33,389 bases of DNA from contig JAQWIK010000060.1 of NCBI GenBank assembly GCA_029248915.1, positions 1 through 33,389 of the forward strand, written 5' to 3'. The notes beneath the pieces were generated by a model. The model made no database searches. It was not told the origin of the DNA and saw nothing but the letters and a program-made list of their open reading frames with translations. Below, piece by piece: positions 1 to 8,010 of the stretch (within the stretch, counting starts at the first letter, position 1; each line of letters starts with the position of its first letter). The position numbers and the translations under genes were made by a program. Origin of the DNA: Paracoccaceae bacterium. GTDB taxonomy: Bacteria > Pseudomonadota > Alphaproteobacteria > Rhodobacterales > Rhodobacteraceae.

Positions 1-416
1 CTTCATTGGTTGGAATGGTCACTGGAACGATTGCTGGTCTAGCGTCAATTACTCCCGCTGCTGGTTCAGTAGATCCACTTCAAGCTCTTTTAATCGGTGC
101 AATATCAGGCATTCTGTGCCAAGAAGTAGTAAATTTAGTGCGAAACATGTTACGTATTGATGATACTTTGGACGTCTTTGCTGTTCATGGTGTTGGAGGT
201 ATATTTGGAACTTTAATGATAGGTTTTTTTGGTTATGCTTCTATTTTCACCCAACTTTCAGGCCTAGTTATTGTTGGTATTTTTACCATTATTGTGACTT
301 ATGCTCTGATAAAAATTGTAGCTTTGATTACTCCACTCCGCGTTGATGAAGAAACAGAAACAAACGGTCTTGATCTAAGCATTCATGGCGAACGCGCATA
401 TGACGTTAATTCCTAA
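1..416 (+). CDS. amt: Ammonium transporter Amt, C-terminal part (5' end outside window)
   Basis: The reading frame is open from the left edge, so only the last roughly 137 codons are present. Visible Amt signatures are the ITPAAG stretch early in the fragment and the segment DDTLDVFAVHGVGGIFG, whose His matches the second histidine of the Amt twin-His conduction pore. At least three hydrophobic spans follow, then a short charged cytoplasmic tail ending at TAA. Amt proteins import ammonium and are usually gated by a GlnK/PII protein encoded just upstream, which would lie outside this window. The gene converges on the minus-strand START-domain gene, with a small hairpin between them. Family identity is clear; which Amt paralogue this is cannot be told from the fragment. 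Confidence 0.93.
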   Translation, partial: SLVGMVTGTIAGLASITPAAGSVDPLQALLIGAISGILCQEVVNLVRNMLRIDDTLDVFAVHGVGGIFGTLMIGFFGYASIFTQLSGLVIVGIFTIIVTYALIKIVALITPLRVDEETETNGLDLSIHGERAYDVNS

Positions 417-424
417 TTTAAAGG

Positions 425-447
425 CGTCGAAGTTAAACCCTTCGGCG
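425..447. terminator. Possible hairpin between convergent genes
   Basis: An 8-bp stem (CGTCGAAG pairing with CTTCGGCG, with one G-T pair) encloses a 7-nt loop. It lies between the stop of amt and the stop of the minus-strand Coq10/RatA-like gene. No real T-run follows on the plus strand, and only a weak T/A-rich run follows on the minus strand. A bidirectional terminator is plausible but weakly supported. Confidence 0.35.
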
Positions 448-462
448 TAAACCAATAAAAAA

Positions 463-906
463 TTATGTATATAGATCTGAGGCTCTTCGCTCAAATGCCC
501 TAACTATTCGCTGCATTGCGTCATTAAAAACCAGCCCAATAATACTTTGTAACATTGCATTCTTAAATTCAAAATCAACATTGAATTTTACTTCACAACC
601 TTCGTCAGTATCTTCGAAACTCCAAACAGAATGCATATAGCGAAATGGCCCATCTATATAATCTGTTTCAATAATATATTTCGAAGTATCAAGTAAAACA
701 CGGCTTCCAAATTTTTCTCTAAATACTTTGAAGCTTATAACCAAGTCAGCCTCAATTTGTTGCACTACTCCTTTTTGTACTTTTTTGCGTATACGAGCAG
801 CAGCACACCATGGTAAAAATTCTGGATACAAAGAAATATCAGCAACTAAATCAAACATCTCTTTAGCCGTGTAGGGCAAATATTTTATTTCTGAGTGAGA
901 TGTCAT
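463..906 (-). CDS. Coq10/RatA-family START-domain (SRPBCC) protein
   Basis: A 147-residue protein that starts MTSHSE and carries the family block LPYTAKEMFDLVADISLYPE followed by FLPWCAAARI, ending in the usual C-terminal helix. Members of this family (yeast Coq10, bacterial proteins often auto-named RatA toxin) bind ubiquinone or its precursors in a START-like cavity; in alphaproteobacteria a coenzyme-Q chaperone role is more likely than a toxin role. The start at 906 is preferred because AAAGG sits 6 nt upstream and homologues I recall begin at this point. An in-frame ATG at 921 would add five residues. The gene is divergent from hpt, with a 67-bp gap. There is no antitoxin gene beside it. 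Confidence 0.85.
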   Translation of the reverse strand: MTSHSEIKYLPYTAKEMFDLVADISLYPEFLPWCAAARIRKKVQKGVVQQIEADLVISFKVFREKFGSRVLLDTSKYIIETDYIDGPFRYMHSVWSFEDTDEGCEVKFNVDFEFKNAMLQSIIGLVFNDAMQRIVRAFERRASDLYT

Positions 907-973
907 TTCAAGCCTTTGCATTTGATTTATTTTGTAATTACAAACAAACGTGAATTATATTCAAGAGGAACAA

Positions 974-1510
974 ATGTCTCAATCAAATTATGTTGTCGAT
1001 ACTCTTATTTCAGCAAAATCCATAGCAGCTCGAATAGAGCACTTAGCTAAAGAAATACAATCAGAGTTTAAGGAAACAGACAAACTCATTGTTGTTGGGC
1101 TTTTAAGAGGTTCATTTGTTTTTATAGCAGATTTAGTACGAGAACTTAACCTACCTGTTGAAGTCGATTTTCTCGAGGCATCTTCTTACGGGGATGAAAT
1201 GGTGTCGTCCAAGGAGGTCAGAATTCTAAAAGACTTGAGAGGTGCAATTGAAGGAAAAGATGTACTTCTTGTTGAGGATATTGTTGACACAGGTTTTACG
1301 CTACATCATGTAACTAACTTACTTTTATCAAGAAGTCCTGCTAAATTAAAAACTATAGCTTTACTTGATAAACCAAGTCGACGGGAGACAGAAATTAAAG
1401 CAGATTGGACTGGTTTTGAAATACCAGATGAATTCGTCGTTGGGTATGGGATTGATTATGCTCAAAGAAATAGAAACCTCTCTTTTATTGGGAAAGTTAG
1501 GTTCGTCTAA
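974..1510 (+). CDS. hpt: Hypoxanthine(-guanine) phosphoribosyltransferase
   Basis: A 178-residue purine-salvage enzyme that joins hypoxanthine or guanine to PRPP. The PRPP-binding motif [12 protein letters not shown] lies at residues 98-109. Earlier, the [15 protein letters not shown] loop and the Glu/Ala/Ser/Tyr-Gly region fit the type I phosphoribosyltransferase fold of the HPRT family. The ATG at 974 is chosen because AGAGGA lies just upstream (964-969); the GTG at 950 has no such site. It stands alone on its strand, converging with the carnitine operon's last gene 42 bp later. A short alternate-frame ORF over its end is ignored. Confidence 0.94.
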   Translation: MSQSNYVVDTLISAKSIAARIEHLAKEIQSEFKETDKLIVVGLLRGSFVFIADLVRELNLPVEVDFLEASSYGDEMVSSKEVRILKDLRGAIEGKDVLLVEDIVDTGFTLHHVTNLLLSRSPAKLKTIALLDKPSRRETEIKADWTGFEIPDEFVVGYGIDYAQRNRNLSFIGKVRFV

Positions 1511-1552
1511 CAGAATAAAAAGAAAGCATACACCTCTATTCGATCAGGCCAA

Positions 1553-2341
1553 CTAACGACCTTTCCATTCGGGCTCACGTTTTTCAGCGAATGCACGTGC
1601 ACCTTCGATTTGATCTTCTGAGGTGTAAAGTCTTTCAACGCTTTCAAATTGACTTTTTGTGATCTTATTCAAAGCTTCCTGGAATTTCATATCTTCAGAT
1701 TCACGAACAACTTCTTTTATCGCAGCATAGACTAAAGGGGGTCCTGAAGCCAAAAGTTTTGCTAATTTATGAGCCTCATTCATTAAATCTTGCGCAGGAT
1801 AAATATGATTTATTAGTCCCCATCTAGCAGCTTCCTCAGCATCCAACCACCGGCCGGTAAATAGCATATCCATCGCAATGTGATATGGTATTCTCTTGGG
1901 TAATTTAATTGATGCAGCATCAGCCACAGTTCCTGAACGAATTTCAGGTAATGCAAAAGTGGCATGCTCAGCTGCCAGAATTATATCGGCGCTCAGAGCC
2001 CATTCTAACCCACCCCCACAACAAATACCATTTACTGCAGCTATAATGGGCTTATTTAATCCTCTAAGCTCTTGGAGGCCTCCAAAACCACCGACACCAT
2101 AGTCTCCATCTACAGCATCACCTTCGGCCGCGGCTTTTAGATCCCACCCTGGGCAAAAAAACTTTTCTCCCGCACCCGTTATAATTGCTACGCGCAAGTT
2201 TGGATCATCTCTGAAATTTGTGAAAATTTTACCCATCAAAAGGCTCGTTTCTAGATCAATAGCATTTGCTTTAGGCCGATCTAATTTTACCTCTAGAATA
2301 TGATTAATCTCAGTGGTTTTAATTGGACCATCAGAACTCAT
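1553..2341 (-). CDS. caiD: Carnitinyl-CoA dehydratase / crotonobetainyl-CoA hydratase (CaiD-like)
   Basis: A 262-residue crotonase-fold enzyme. Its N-terminal third is strikingly CaiD-like: LDRPKANAID, then FRDDPNLRVAIITGAGEKFF and GWDLKAAAEG. The two acidic residues used by CaiD correspond to Glu113 (GGGLEWALSAD) and Glu133 (FALPE), so it should be active. The inferred reaction is reversible hydration of crotonobetainyl-CoA to carnitinyl-CoA. It is the last gene of the carnitine operon, and its ATG overlaps the stop of the acyl-CoA synthetase gene by one base (TAATG), which suggests translational coupling. A general enoyl-CoA hydratase is the alternative, but the CaiD-specific motifs and the neighbours favour carnitine chemistry. 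Confidence 0.88.
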   Translation of the reverse strand: MSSDGPIKTTEINHILEVKLDRPKANAIDLETSLLMGKIFTNFRDDPNLRVAIITGAGEKFFCPGWDLKAAAEGDAVDGDYGVGGFGGLQELRGLNKPIIAAVNGICCGGGLEWALSADIILAAEHATFALPEIRSGTVADAASIKLPKRIPYHIAMDMLFTGRWLDAEEAARWGLINHIYPAQDLMNEAHKLAKLLASGPPLVYAAIKEVVRESEDMKFQEALNKITKSQFESVERLYTSEDQIEGARAFAEKREPEWKGR

Positions 2342-4377
2342 TACATCACCTCTCTTATTAACGCATCAGCCACTATTACTTCCGAACTTGTAACTATAAG
2401 TGGGTTAATTTCTATTTCAAAAATTTTATCTTTATTATTCAAAACTAAATTTTGGATCTTCATTATTGCTTCTATTATTTGATTTACATCTGCGCCAATA
2501 GCACCCCGGTAACCTGTGATAATCTTAGATATTTTAAGTTTGTTAAAGCACTCTAATATTTCATCCTCACTACTGGGAAGCATAATGGATGAAGTATCAG
2601 AAAGAAGCTCGGTCAAAACTCCTCCTGCAGCGAGTGTTAAAAGCATTCCGTGAGCAGGATCATGCACAACCCCTACTAGTAATTCTAACACGATATCATC
2701 TACCATTTTTTCAATAATTACATATTCTTGTGATATTTTAGTGTGCGCATTTTCAACTTCTTTTTCAGTTTTTAGATTTAAAAAAACTTCTCCTAAGTCA
2801 CTTTTATGTGCTGAGCCAAGTGCTTTTAAAACAACCGGATAACCAACTTGGTTTGAAACCAAGTGCGCGTCAGTCGACAAACATTTTTTTGTATTAGGTA
2901 TCTTTAAATCATACTTTTTTAAAATCATCTTTGCAGCATACTCATCTATTAATATGCTTTTTCCATTTGGATTAGATAAGAATAATGGCAACGGTCTTAG
3001 GTGTAATTTAACAGATGACGACGCTTTAATTGCAGCCAAAGCTGCGTCCATTCCGTGCAGAGTAATGATATCACTCTGCAATAAGTCATCAGATATATTC
3101 TCTGGAATATTTTCTGGTAAAGTTGAAACCAGAGCTAGTGGCTTATTTTCTGCTTTTTTTGCTTTTTTTGCAGCCAATATGACGCAATCCCAGGCAGATG
3201 GATCACAATTATCATTTCTTGGAAAATCTACAATTATTATGGTTAATCCTTCATGCCCACGCATCATCGCAAGAAACGTACGAGACATTGCATCAACATT
3301 TCCCCAAATATAAGTATGATAATCAAGCGGATTCGATAGGGCCACCATTTCACCTAAAACTGAACGCAGCTCAGAGATATTTTCTTCCCCTAGAGTGGGA
3401 AACTTGACACCATACTCTTGCGCTAAATCGGCAATAAGTGAAGCCTCACCTCCGGAGCATGATAAAGATCTTATATTTTTTGAGGCCAATGGGCCATACA
3501 AGTGAAGTAATTTAAGCGTATCAATTAAAACATCTAATCTATCAACTTCAGAAATTCCCAAGCGTTTAAATAGACTTTTGGCACCCTGCGCATTACCAGC
3601 TAATGACGCCGTATGAGACTGTGCCGCTCTTCGCGCTTGCACACTTTTTCCAACCTTAAGTACGACTATAGGTTTATCTAATTTTCGAGCCTCCGCTGCT
3701 AACTCTTCAAAGGCTCTTAAATCCCCAATTCCTTCTACATGAATACCAAGAGCCGTTACCCGGGGATCGGAAAGGAGATATTGTCCAATTTCTGAAAACC
3801 CCAGGCAAGCTTGATTTCCTACGCTCATTATATAGGAAATCGGCAATCCGCGGGTCTGCATCGTCAGATTAATTGCTAGATTTGAACTTTGCGTTAATAT
3901 AGCAACGCCTCGCTCCACCACCTTTCCACCATGCTGGTCTGGCCAAAGTGCCGAACGGTCTAAATAATTTATAAATCCATAACAATTTGGACCCAAAATT
4001 GGCATATCTGCAGCAGCATCAATAAGACACTTTTGCAGTTCTCCAGAACCTTTTTTATCTTTCTCTGCCTCTAAAAATCCAGATGCAAAGCAGACAGCAC
4101 CACCTGCCTTAATACTATTCAGCTTTCTGACAACATCTATTGTCGTGGTACGATTTACCCCAATAAAAGTGGAATCAATTCTTTCGGTGATATCGTCTAA
4201 ATCCTTGAAAGACTTTAGCCCAAATATTTCTTTTCTTGACGGGTGAACTGGAAAAATTTTTCCTTTGTACCCAATTTTAAAAAGCTGCTCAATAACTGAT
4301 TGGCACCATACACCACCACCTACAACAGCTACACTTTTTGGTGAAAATAAACGCCTTAATCGGGATTGAGAGCTCAT
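2341..4377 (-). CDS. ADP-forming acyl-CoA synthetase (acetate-CoA ligase family), likely betainyl-substrate CoA ligase
   Basis: A 678-residue protein of the NDP-forming acyl-CoA synthetase family. In order it has a CoA-binding Rossmann domain (VAVVGGG near residue 20), succinyl-CoA-ligase-like domains with the phospho-histidine motif SHTASLAG (His255), and a C-terminal ATP-grasp domain (about 470-678) containing VVLKALGSAHKSDLGEV and the EINPLIV motif. Fused alpha-beta forms are normally about 680-720 residues, so it looks full length. In this operon it most likely activates gamma-butyrobetaine, crotonobetaine or D-carnitine, taking the place of the AMP-forming CaiC of enterobacteria; the substrate is inferred from context only. 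No Shine-Dalgarno sequence is clear at 4377. The gap to the upstream gene is 24 bp. Confidence 0.87.
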   Translation of the reverse strand: MSSQSRLRRLFSPKSVAVVGGGVWCQSVIEQLFKIGYKGKIFPVHPSRKEIFGLKSFKDLDDITERIDSTFIGVNRTTTIDVVRKLNSIKAGGAVCFASGFLEAEKDKKGSGELQKCLIDAAADMPILGPNCYGFINYLDRSALWPDQHGGKVVERGVAILTQSSNLAINLTMQTRGLPISYIMSVGNQACLGFSEIGQYLLSDPRVTALGIHVEGIGDLRAFEELAAEARKLDKPIVVLKVGKSVQARRAAQSHTASLAGNAQGAKSLFKRLGISEVDRLDVLIDTLKLLHLYGPLASKNIRSLSCSGGEASLIADLAQEYGVKFPTLGEENISELRSVLGEMVALSNPLDYHTYIWGNVDAMSRTFLAMMRGHEGLTIIIVDFPRNDNCDPSAWDCVILAAKKAKKAENKPLALVSTLPENIPENISDDLLQSDIITLHGMDAALAAIKASSSVKLHLRPLPLFLSNPNGKSILIDEYAAKMILKKYDLKIPNTKKCLSTDAHLVSNQVGYPVVLKALGSAHKSDLGEVFLNLKTEKEVENAHTKISQEYVIIEKMVDDIVLELLVGVVHDPAHGMLLTLAAGGVLTELLSDTSSIMLPSSEDEILECFNKLKISKIITGYRGAIGADVNQIIEAIMKIQNLVLNNKDKIFEIEINPLIVTSSEVIVADALIREVM

Positions 4378-4401
4378 TATGACTACTTTTAAAAAGGAAA
4401 A

Positions 4402-5562
4402 TTAAGAACCTAAAGGACGGAGTAGATCTCTACTAATTATATGCCGCTGAATTTCCGAAGTTCCATCCCAAATACGTTCGACACGCGCATCACGCCAAAA
4501 TCTTTCTATTGGATAATCATCCATCAAACCCATTCCCCCATGAATTTGCAAAGTTGCATCAGTCACGCGCGCTAACATTTCAGTTGCATACAATTTTGCA
4601 CTGGCTATCTCTCTATTTGAGGATAAATTTTGATCTAAACGCCAAGCTCCATTCAATGTTAAGAAATCTGCGGCATCAATTTCAGTAATCATATCGGCTA
4701 ATTGAAAACTAACGCCCTGAAATTTTCCAATTTGTTGACCAAACTGCTTTCGCTCAGCACTATAATTCAAAGCATAATCAAAACAGCGTCGCGCCCGACC
4801 CACTGACATCGCTGCAACTGTAAGCCGAGTAGCATATAACCACGTATTCATCACCTCAAAGCCACCGTCAACTTCACCAAGCACTTGCTCTTTTGGCAAC
4901 AGACAGTCATCAAATTCTAAAATCATATTTTTATATCCTTTATGACTTACAGAATTATAACCATCTCGTATTACAAACCCTGGAGTGCCTCTATCGACCA
5001 GAAAAGCGGTTATCTTTTTCTTAGGCCCTTTCTCAGTTTGCTCCTCGCCCGTTGCAATAAAAACAATAATAAAATCAGCATGTTCAGCACCAGAGATAAA
5101 GTGCTTAGTGCCGTTAACAATCCAGTCGCTTCCCTCACTTTTTGCAAAACACTTCATACCTCTAACGTCAGAACCCGCATCCGGTTCCGTCATAGCCAAA
5201 GCGTCCATCAGATCTCCACGAACAGCGGGTAACAAATACTTTTCAATCTGTTCATCTTTACACGCCATCAAAATATTTTGAGGCCTACCAAAAAAATGTG
5301 TCAAAGCCATTGATCCACGACCAAGCTCGCGCTCTACTAGGGCAAAATCTAGATGATTTAGGCCAGCTCCACCTATGTTTTCAGGGAAATTACAGGCGTA
5401 AAAGCCCAAATTTATGCATTTTTGTTTTATATCTTGTGCGATTTCGGTTGGCACAGAACCCTTACTTTCAACTAAATTTTCATGAGGATAGATTTCGTTT
5501 TCAACAAAGCTTCTAACAGTTCCAACAATCATTTCTTGTTCTTCTGTTAATCCAAAAAACAT
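4402..5562 (-). CDS. Acyl-CoA dehydrogenase, possible gamma-butyrobetainyl-CoA dehydrogenase
   Basis: A 386-residue FAD-dependent acyl-CoA dehydrogenase. Signatures are LAMTEPDAGSDV (FAD/substrate loop), the RKQFGQQIGKFQG helix, LQIHGGMGLMDDYPIERFWRD and the C-terminal RIWDGTSEIQRHIISR. The start at 5562 is chosen because AGGAG lies upstream and the protein then begins FFGLTEEQEM like relatives; a longer frame from 5610 would overlap the upstream gene. At the position of the canonical catalytic glutamate (MCAD-type YEGTS) there is Asp366 (WDGTS). By context it would introduce the 2,3 double bond in gamma-butyrobetainyl-CoA, or reduce crotonobetainyl-CoA. It is not especially close to E. coli CaiA. 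The true substrate is unproven. Confidence 0.87.
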   Translation of the reverse strand: MFFGLTEEQEMIVGTVRSFVENEIYPHENLVESKGSVPTEIAQDIKQKCINLGFYACNFPENIGGAGLNHLDFALVERELGRGSMALTHFFGRPQNILMACKDEQIEKYLLPAVRGDLMDALAMTEPDAGSDVRGMKCFAKSEGSDWIVNGTKHFISGAEHADFIIVFIATGEEQTEKGPKKKITAFLVDRGTPGFVIRDGYNSVSHKGYKNMILEFDDCLLPKEQVLGEVDGGFEVMNTWLYATRLTVAAMSVGRARRCFDYALNYSAERKQFGQQIGKFQGVSFQLADMITEIDAADFLTLNGAWRLDQNLSSNREIASAKLYATEMLARVTDATLQIHGGMGLMDDYPIERFWRDARVERIWDGTSEIQRHIISRDLLRPLGS

Positions 5563-5575
5563 ATTCTTCTCGCTC

Positions 5576-6976
5576 CTAAATTTTACCAGATAAGATTTGC
5601 AAATTTTCAACTACAGGTGATTTAGGTAAAGATGATTTTCGTTTTTTCATATCGATATGTAATAAGAATTGCTCACAAGTTGAAAGAACACAAGAGTCTT
5701 CAGCTCTATGCATAGAATGAAAAAGTTTAAGTTTTTTCCCATCAATAAGCTTTACAGTCGTGTCTACCAAGATGTCCTCTCCTGCAAGTGTTTCATTTAG
5801 AAATTTAACTGATGTTTCGACCGTAAAATAACTGTAACCAGACTCCACATAGGCCTTATCAGCCCCAACCGCCCAGAGAAAACCATCTGCTGCATCACTG
5901 TATACCTGCCCATAACGTCCCTCATTCATATGTCCATTATAATCAGTCCAATCTACAGGAACTTTTCGAGAAACTGTTCTCATCTTAGGAGCGACATCAG
6001 CCAAACTGAGTATTTGAGTTTCATGATTATTTATAATTTTTCCAGCAGCTTGATCCTGCTGTTTCAAAGCTCGCAATATTACAATCAAATTATTATCACG
6101 AATTTTCTCAAGTTCTCTAATTGAGTACTTACCTGACTGGTTATCGGATTGATCTGCGATATCTTTTACTAGTTCCTTTGTGAGTTCTGGTACATCCATG
6201 AGCTTTGTCCAAGGCCACTTTAAACAAGGTCCAAATTGCTCAATAAAGTGGGCCATTCCACCTTCTCCACCAGCAACCCGATAAGTTTCAAAAAGCCCCA
6301 TTTGAGCCCACCGAAGGCCAAATCCGTACCTAATAGCATTATCAATTTCTTCCGTAGTGGCAATTCCATCCTTTATTAACCAGAGAGCTTCTCGCCAAAC
6401 AGCTTCAAGAAAACGATCAGCGACATGAGCATCAATTTCTTTACGAACATGCAAAGGAAAAAACCCAACTTCAGTGAGAAACTTTTTTGCAGATTTAAAA
6501 TGCTCATCACTTGTCAACCGACCGGGAACCACCTCAACCAGGGGAAGCAAATAGACGGGATTAAATGGATGACAGACCATTATTTGGTCAGGAAAGGACG
6601 ACTTTTCTTGTAACTGAGAAGCCATGAACCCTGAAGTCGAAGAACCAATAACGGCTTTTTTCTTGCAGTATTGTTGTATTTCTGACACAACAGCGTGCTT
6701 GATATCTAAACGTTCTGGTACACTTTCTTGGATCCATAATGCATCTTCAACAGCATCTTTTAGTGTAGAACAAAAATATAAGCTTCCTTCTTCTGGAAGC
6801 GTAAAATCATACAACATTGGAAGAGCCCGCCTGGCATTCAATAGAACCTCATCAACTTTTCGTTCCACTTGCGGATCTTTATCAAATACTCTTACATCCC
6901 ATCCATTAATTAAAAACCGAGCCAGCCAACCTGCTCCAATAACACCACCGCCAATAATTGCTGCTACTTTTTTCAT
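5576..6976 (-). CDS. lcdH: L-carnitine dehydrogenase fused to a hotdog (betainyl-CoA) thioesterase
   Basis: A 466-residue two-domain protein. Residues 1 to about 310 are a 3-hydroxyacyl-CoA-dehydrogenase-like NAD enzyme, with dinucleotide loop IIGGGVIGAGW, catalytic-type His136 in CHPFNP, and a C-terminal helical domain with RYGFGLRWAQMGLFETY. Residues from about 330 onward are a 4HBT-type hotdog domain with VDWTDYNGHMNEGRYGQVYSDA. Known fused enzymes of this type oxidise L-carnitine to 3-dehydrocarnitine, while the hotdog half hydrolyses betainyl-CoA made by the neighbouring BKACE. AAGGT lies 7 nt before the ATG at 6976. It is second in the operon, 48 bp after the BKACE gene and 13 bp before the acyl-CoA dehydrogenase gene. 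The assignment is strong because fusion and neighbour agree. Confidence 0.92.
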   Translation of the reverse strand: MKKVAAIIGGGVIGAGWLARFLINGWDVRVFDKDPQVERKVDEVLLNARRALPMLYDFTLPEEGSLYFCSTLKDAVEDALWIQESVPERLDIKHAVVSEIQQYCKKKAVIGSSTSGFMASQLQEKSSFPDQIMVCHPFNPVYLLPLVEVVPGRLTSDEHFKSAKKFLTEVGFFPLHVRKEIDAHVADRFLEAVWREALWLIKDGIATTEEIDNAIRYGFGLRWAQMGLFETYRVAGGEGGMAHFIEQFGPCLKWPWTKLMDVPELTKELVKDIADQSDNQSGKYSIRELEKIRDNNLIVILRALKQQDQAAGKIINNHETQILSLADVAPKMRTVSRKVPVDWTDYNGHMNEGRYGQVYSDAADGFLWAVGADKAYVESGYSYFTVETSVKFLNETLAGEDILVDTTVKLIDGKKLKLFHSMHRAEDSCVLSTCEQFLLHIDMKKRKSSLPKSPVVENLQILSGKI

Positions 6977-7024
6977 AAATTATACCTTGCCAAGAAAAGC
7001 ACTAAGAACGATTAAATTGTTAGT

Positions 7025-7936
7025 TTAATTAATCGGTGCTTTTTTGTTCAACTTGAGCTTATTTCTAACCTCTTGAGGTCCTATGACTTCAGAACCCATA
7101 GCTTCAATAATTTCCCTTGCACGCGCGACTAAATCTTCATTTTTTGCTAAAACACCTTTCTTAAGCCAAAGATTATCTTCCAAGCCAACTCTCACATTAC
7201 CTCCAGCTAATATTGCTGCAGCAACAAAAGGCATCTGGTTTCTTCCAAGAGAAAATGCGCTGAACGTCCAATTTTCCGGGACATTATTTACCATTGCCAT
7301 GAATGTATTCAAGTCATCTGGCGCACCCCATGGTACTCCCATGCACAATTGAACCAAAACATCTTTCTCGATAGTACCATCAGCTACTAACTGCTTTGCA
7401 TACCAAAGATGTCCTGTATCAAAAGCCTCTATTTCTGGCTTTACTCCAGCCTTAGTCATGATTGCACCCATTGCCTGTAACATTCCTGGAGTATTGGTCA
7501 TAACATAATCCGCTTCTGCAAAGTTCATAGTGCCACAATCCAAAGTGCAAATTTCCGGTAAACATTCGATAATATGTGCCACCCTCTCCTCGGCACCAAT
7601 CATGTCAGTTCCTGCAGCGACTGGTAAGGGGCTCTCTGTGCCACCAAATACCATATCACCACCCATACCAGCAGTAAGGTTAAGAACAACATCGACATCA
7701 GCATCTCTGATACGATCAGTAACCTCGCGGTAGAAGGCCAACTTTCTGCTTGGCATCCCAGTTTCGGGGTCCCGTACATGACAATGAACTATCGCAGCAC
7801 CTGCTCGTGCTGCATTGATTGCACTATCAGCAATATCTTTTGGACTTCGAGGCACTAAATGGCTTCGACCTTGTGTACTGCCAGATCCCGTAACTGCGCA
7901 GGTTATAAAAACTTCACGGTTCAAGTTTAAGGGCAT
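7025..7936 (-). CDS. BKACE (beta-keto acid cleavage enzyme), likely 3-dehydrocarnitine cleavage
   Basis: A 303-residue TIM-barrel protein of the DUF849/BKACE family, whose founder is 3-keto-5-aminohexanoate cleavage enzyme. The zinc-binding HCHVRDPETG motif gives His51 and His53, and a conserved acidic residue lies in VRVGLEDN (Glu253). These enzymes react a beta-keto acid with acetyl-CoA to give acetoacetate and a new CoA ester. Beside a carnitine dehydrogenase the expected substrate is 3-dehydrocarnitine and the product betainyl-CoA. The ATG at 7936 has GGAG a few bases upstream and begins MPLNLNREVF as in relatives; a TTG four codons earlier is rejected. It is the first gene of the operon and is divergent from the regulator. 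Confidence 0.92.
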   Translation of the reverse strand: MPLNLNREVFITCAVTGSGSTQGRSHLVPRSPKDIADSAINAARAGAAIVHCHVRDPETGMPSRKLAFYREVTDRIRDADVDVVLNLTAGMGGDMVFGGTESPLPVAAGTDMIGAEERVAHIIECLPEICTLDCGTMNFAEADYVMTNTPGMLQAMGAIMTKAGVKPEIEAFDTGHLWYAKQLVADGTIEKDVLVQLCMGVPWGAPDDLNTFMAMVNNVPENWTFSAFSLGRNQMPFVAAAILAGGNVRVGLEDNLWLKKGVLAKNEDLVARAREIIEAMGSEVIGPQEVRNKLKLNKKAPIN

Positions 7937-8010
7937 CACTTTCTCCAAAATTTCTAATCATAAATTGTCAGATAGACTTAATAAAAACTTTGCCATATAT
8001 ACCAAATACT
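7937..8010. promoter_or_regulatory. Divergent promoter region of carnitine operon and its regulator
   Basis: This 74-bp gap separates the BKACE start (minus) from the AraC-type regulator start (plus), so both promoters and any operator must lie here or run into the genes. On the minus strand TATGAT (7957-7962) is a good -10, with only a weak TTTATT -35 at a 17-nt spacing. On the plus strand TAGACT (7973-7978) and TATATA (7996-8001) are 17 nt apart, which would place transcription start within a few bases of the regulator's ATG. These are motif readings by eye, without statistical support. No convincing long inverted repeat was found. Confidence 0.4.

Noticed and set aside
463-906. RatA toxin of a toxin-antitoxin pair
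   Set aside because: The sequence is of the Coq10-like START type, and the neighbour is hpt on the other strand with no small antitoxin gene; the toxin name is an automatic label.
1365-1556. A 63-codon plus-strand ORF overlapping the end of hpt
   Set aside because: It lies almost wholly inside hpt in another frame, without a ribosome site or recognisable motif.
5563-5610. Longer N-terminus of the acyl-CoA dehydrogenase overlapping lcdH
   Set aside because: The extra 16 codons have no ribosome site and cover the lcdH stop, whereas ATG at 5562 follows AGGAG and matches family starts.
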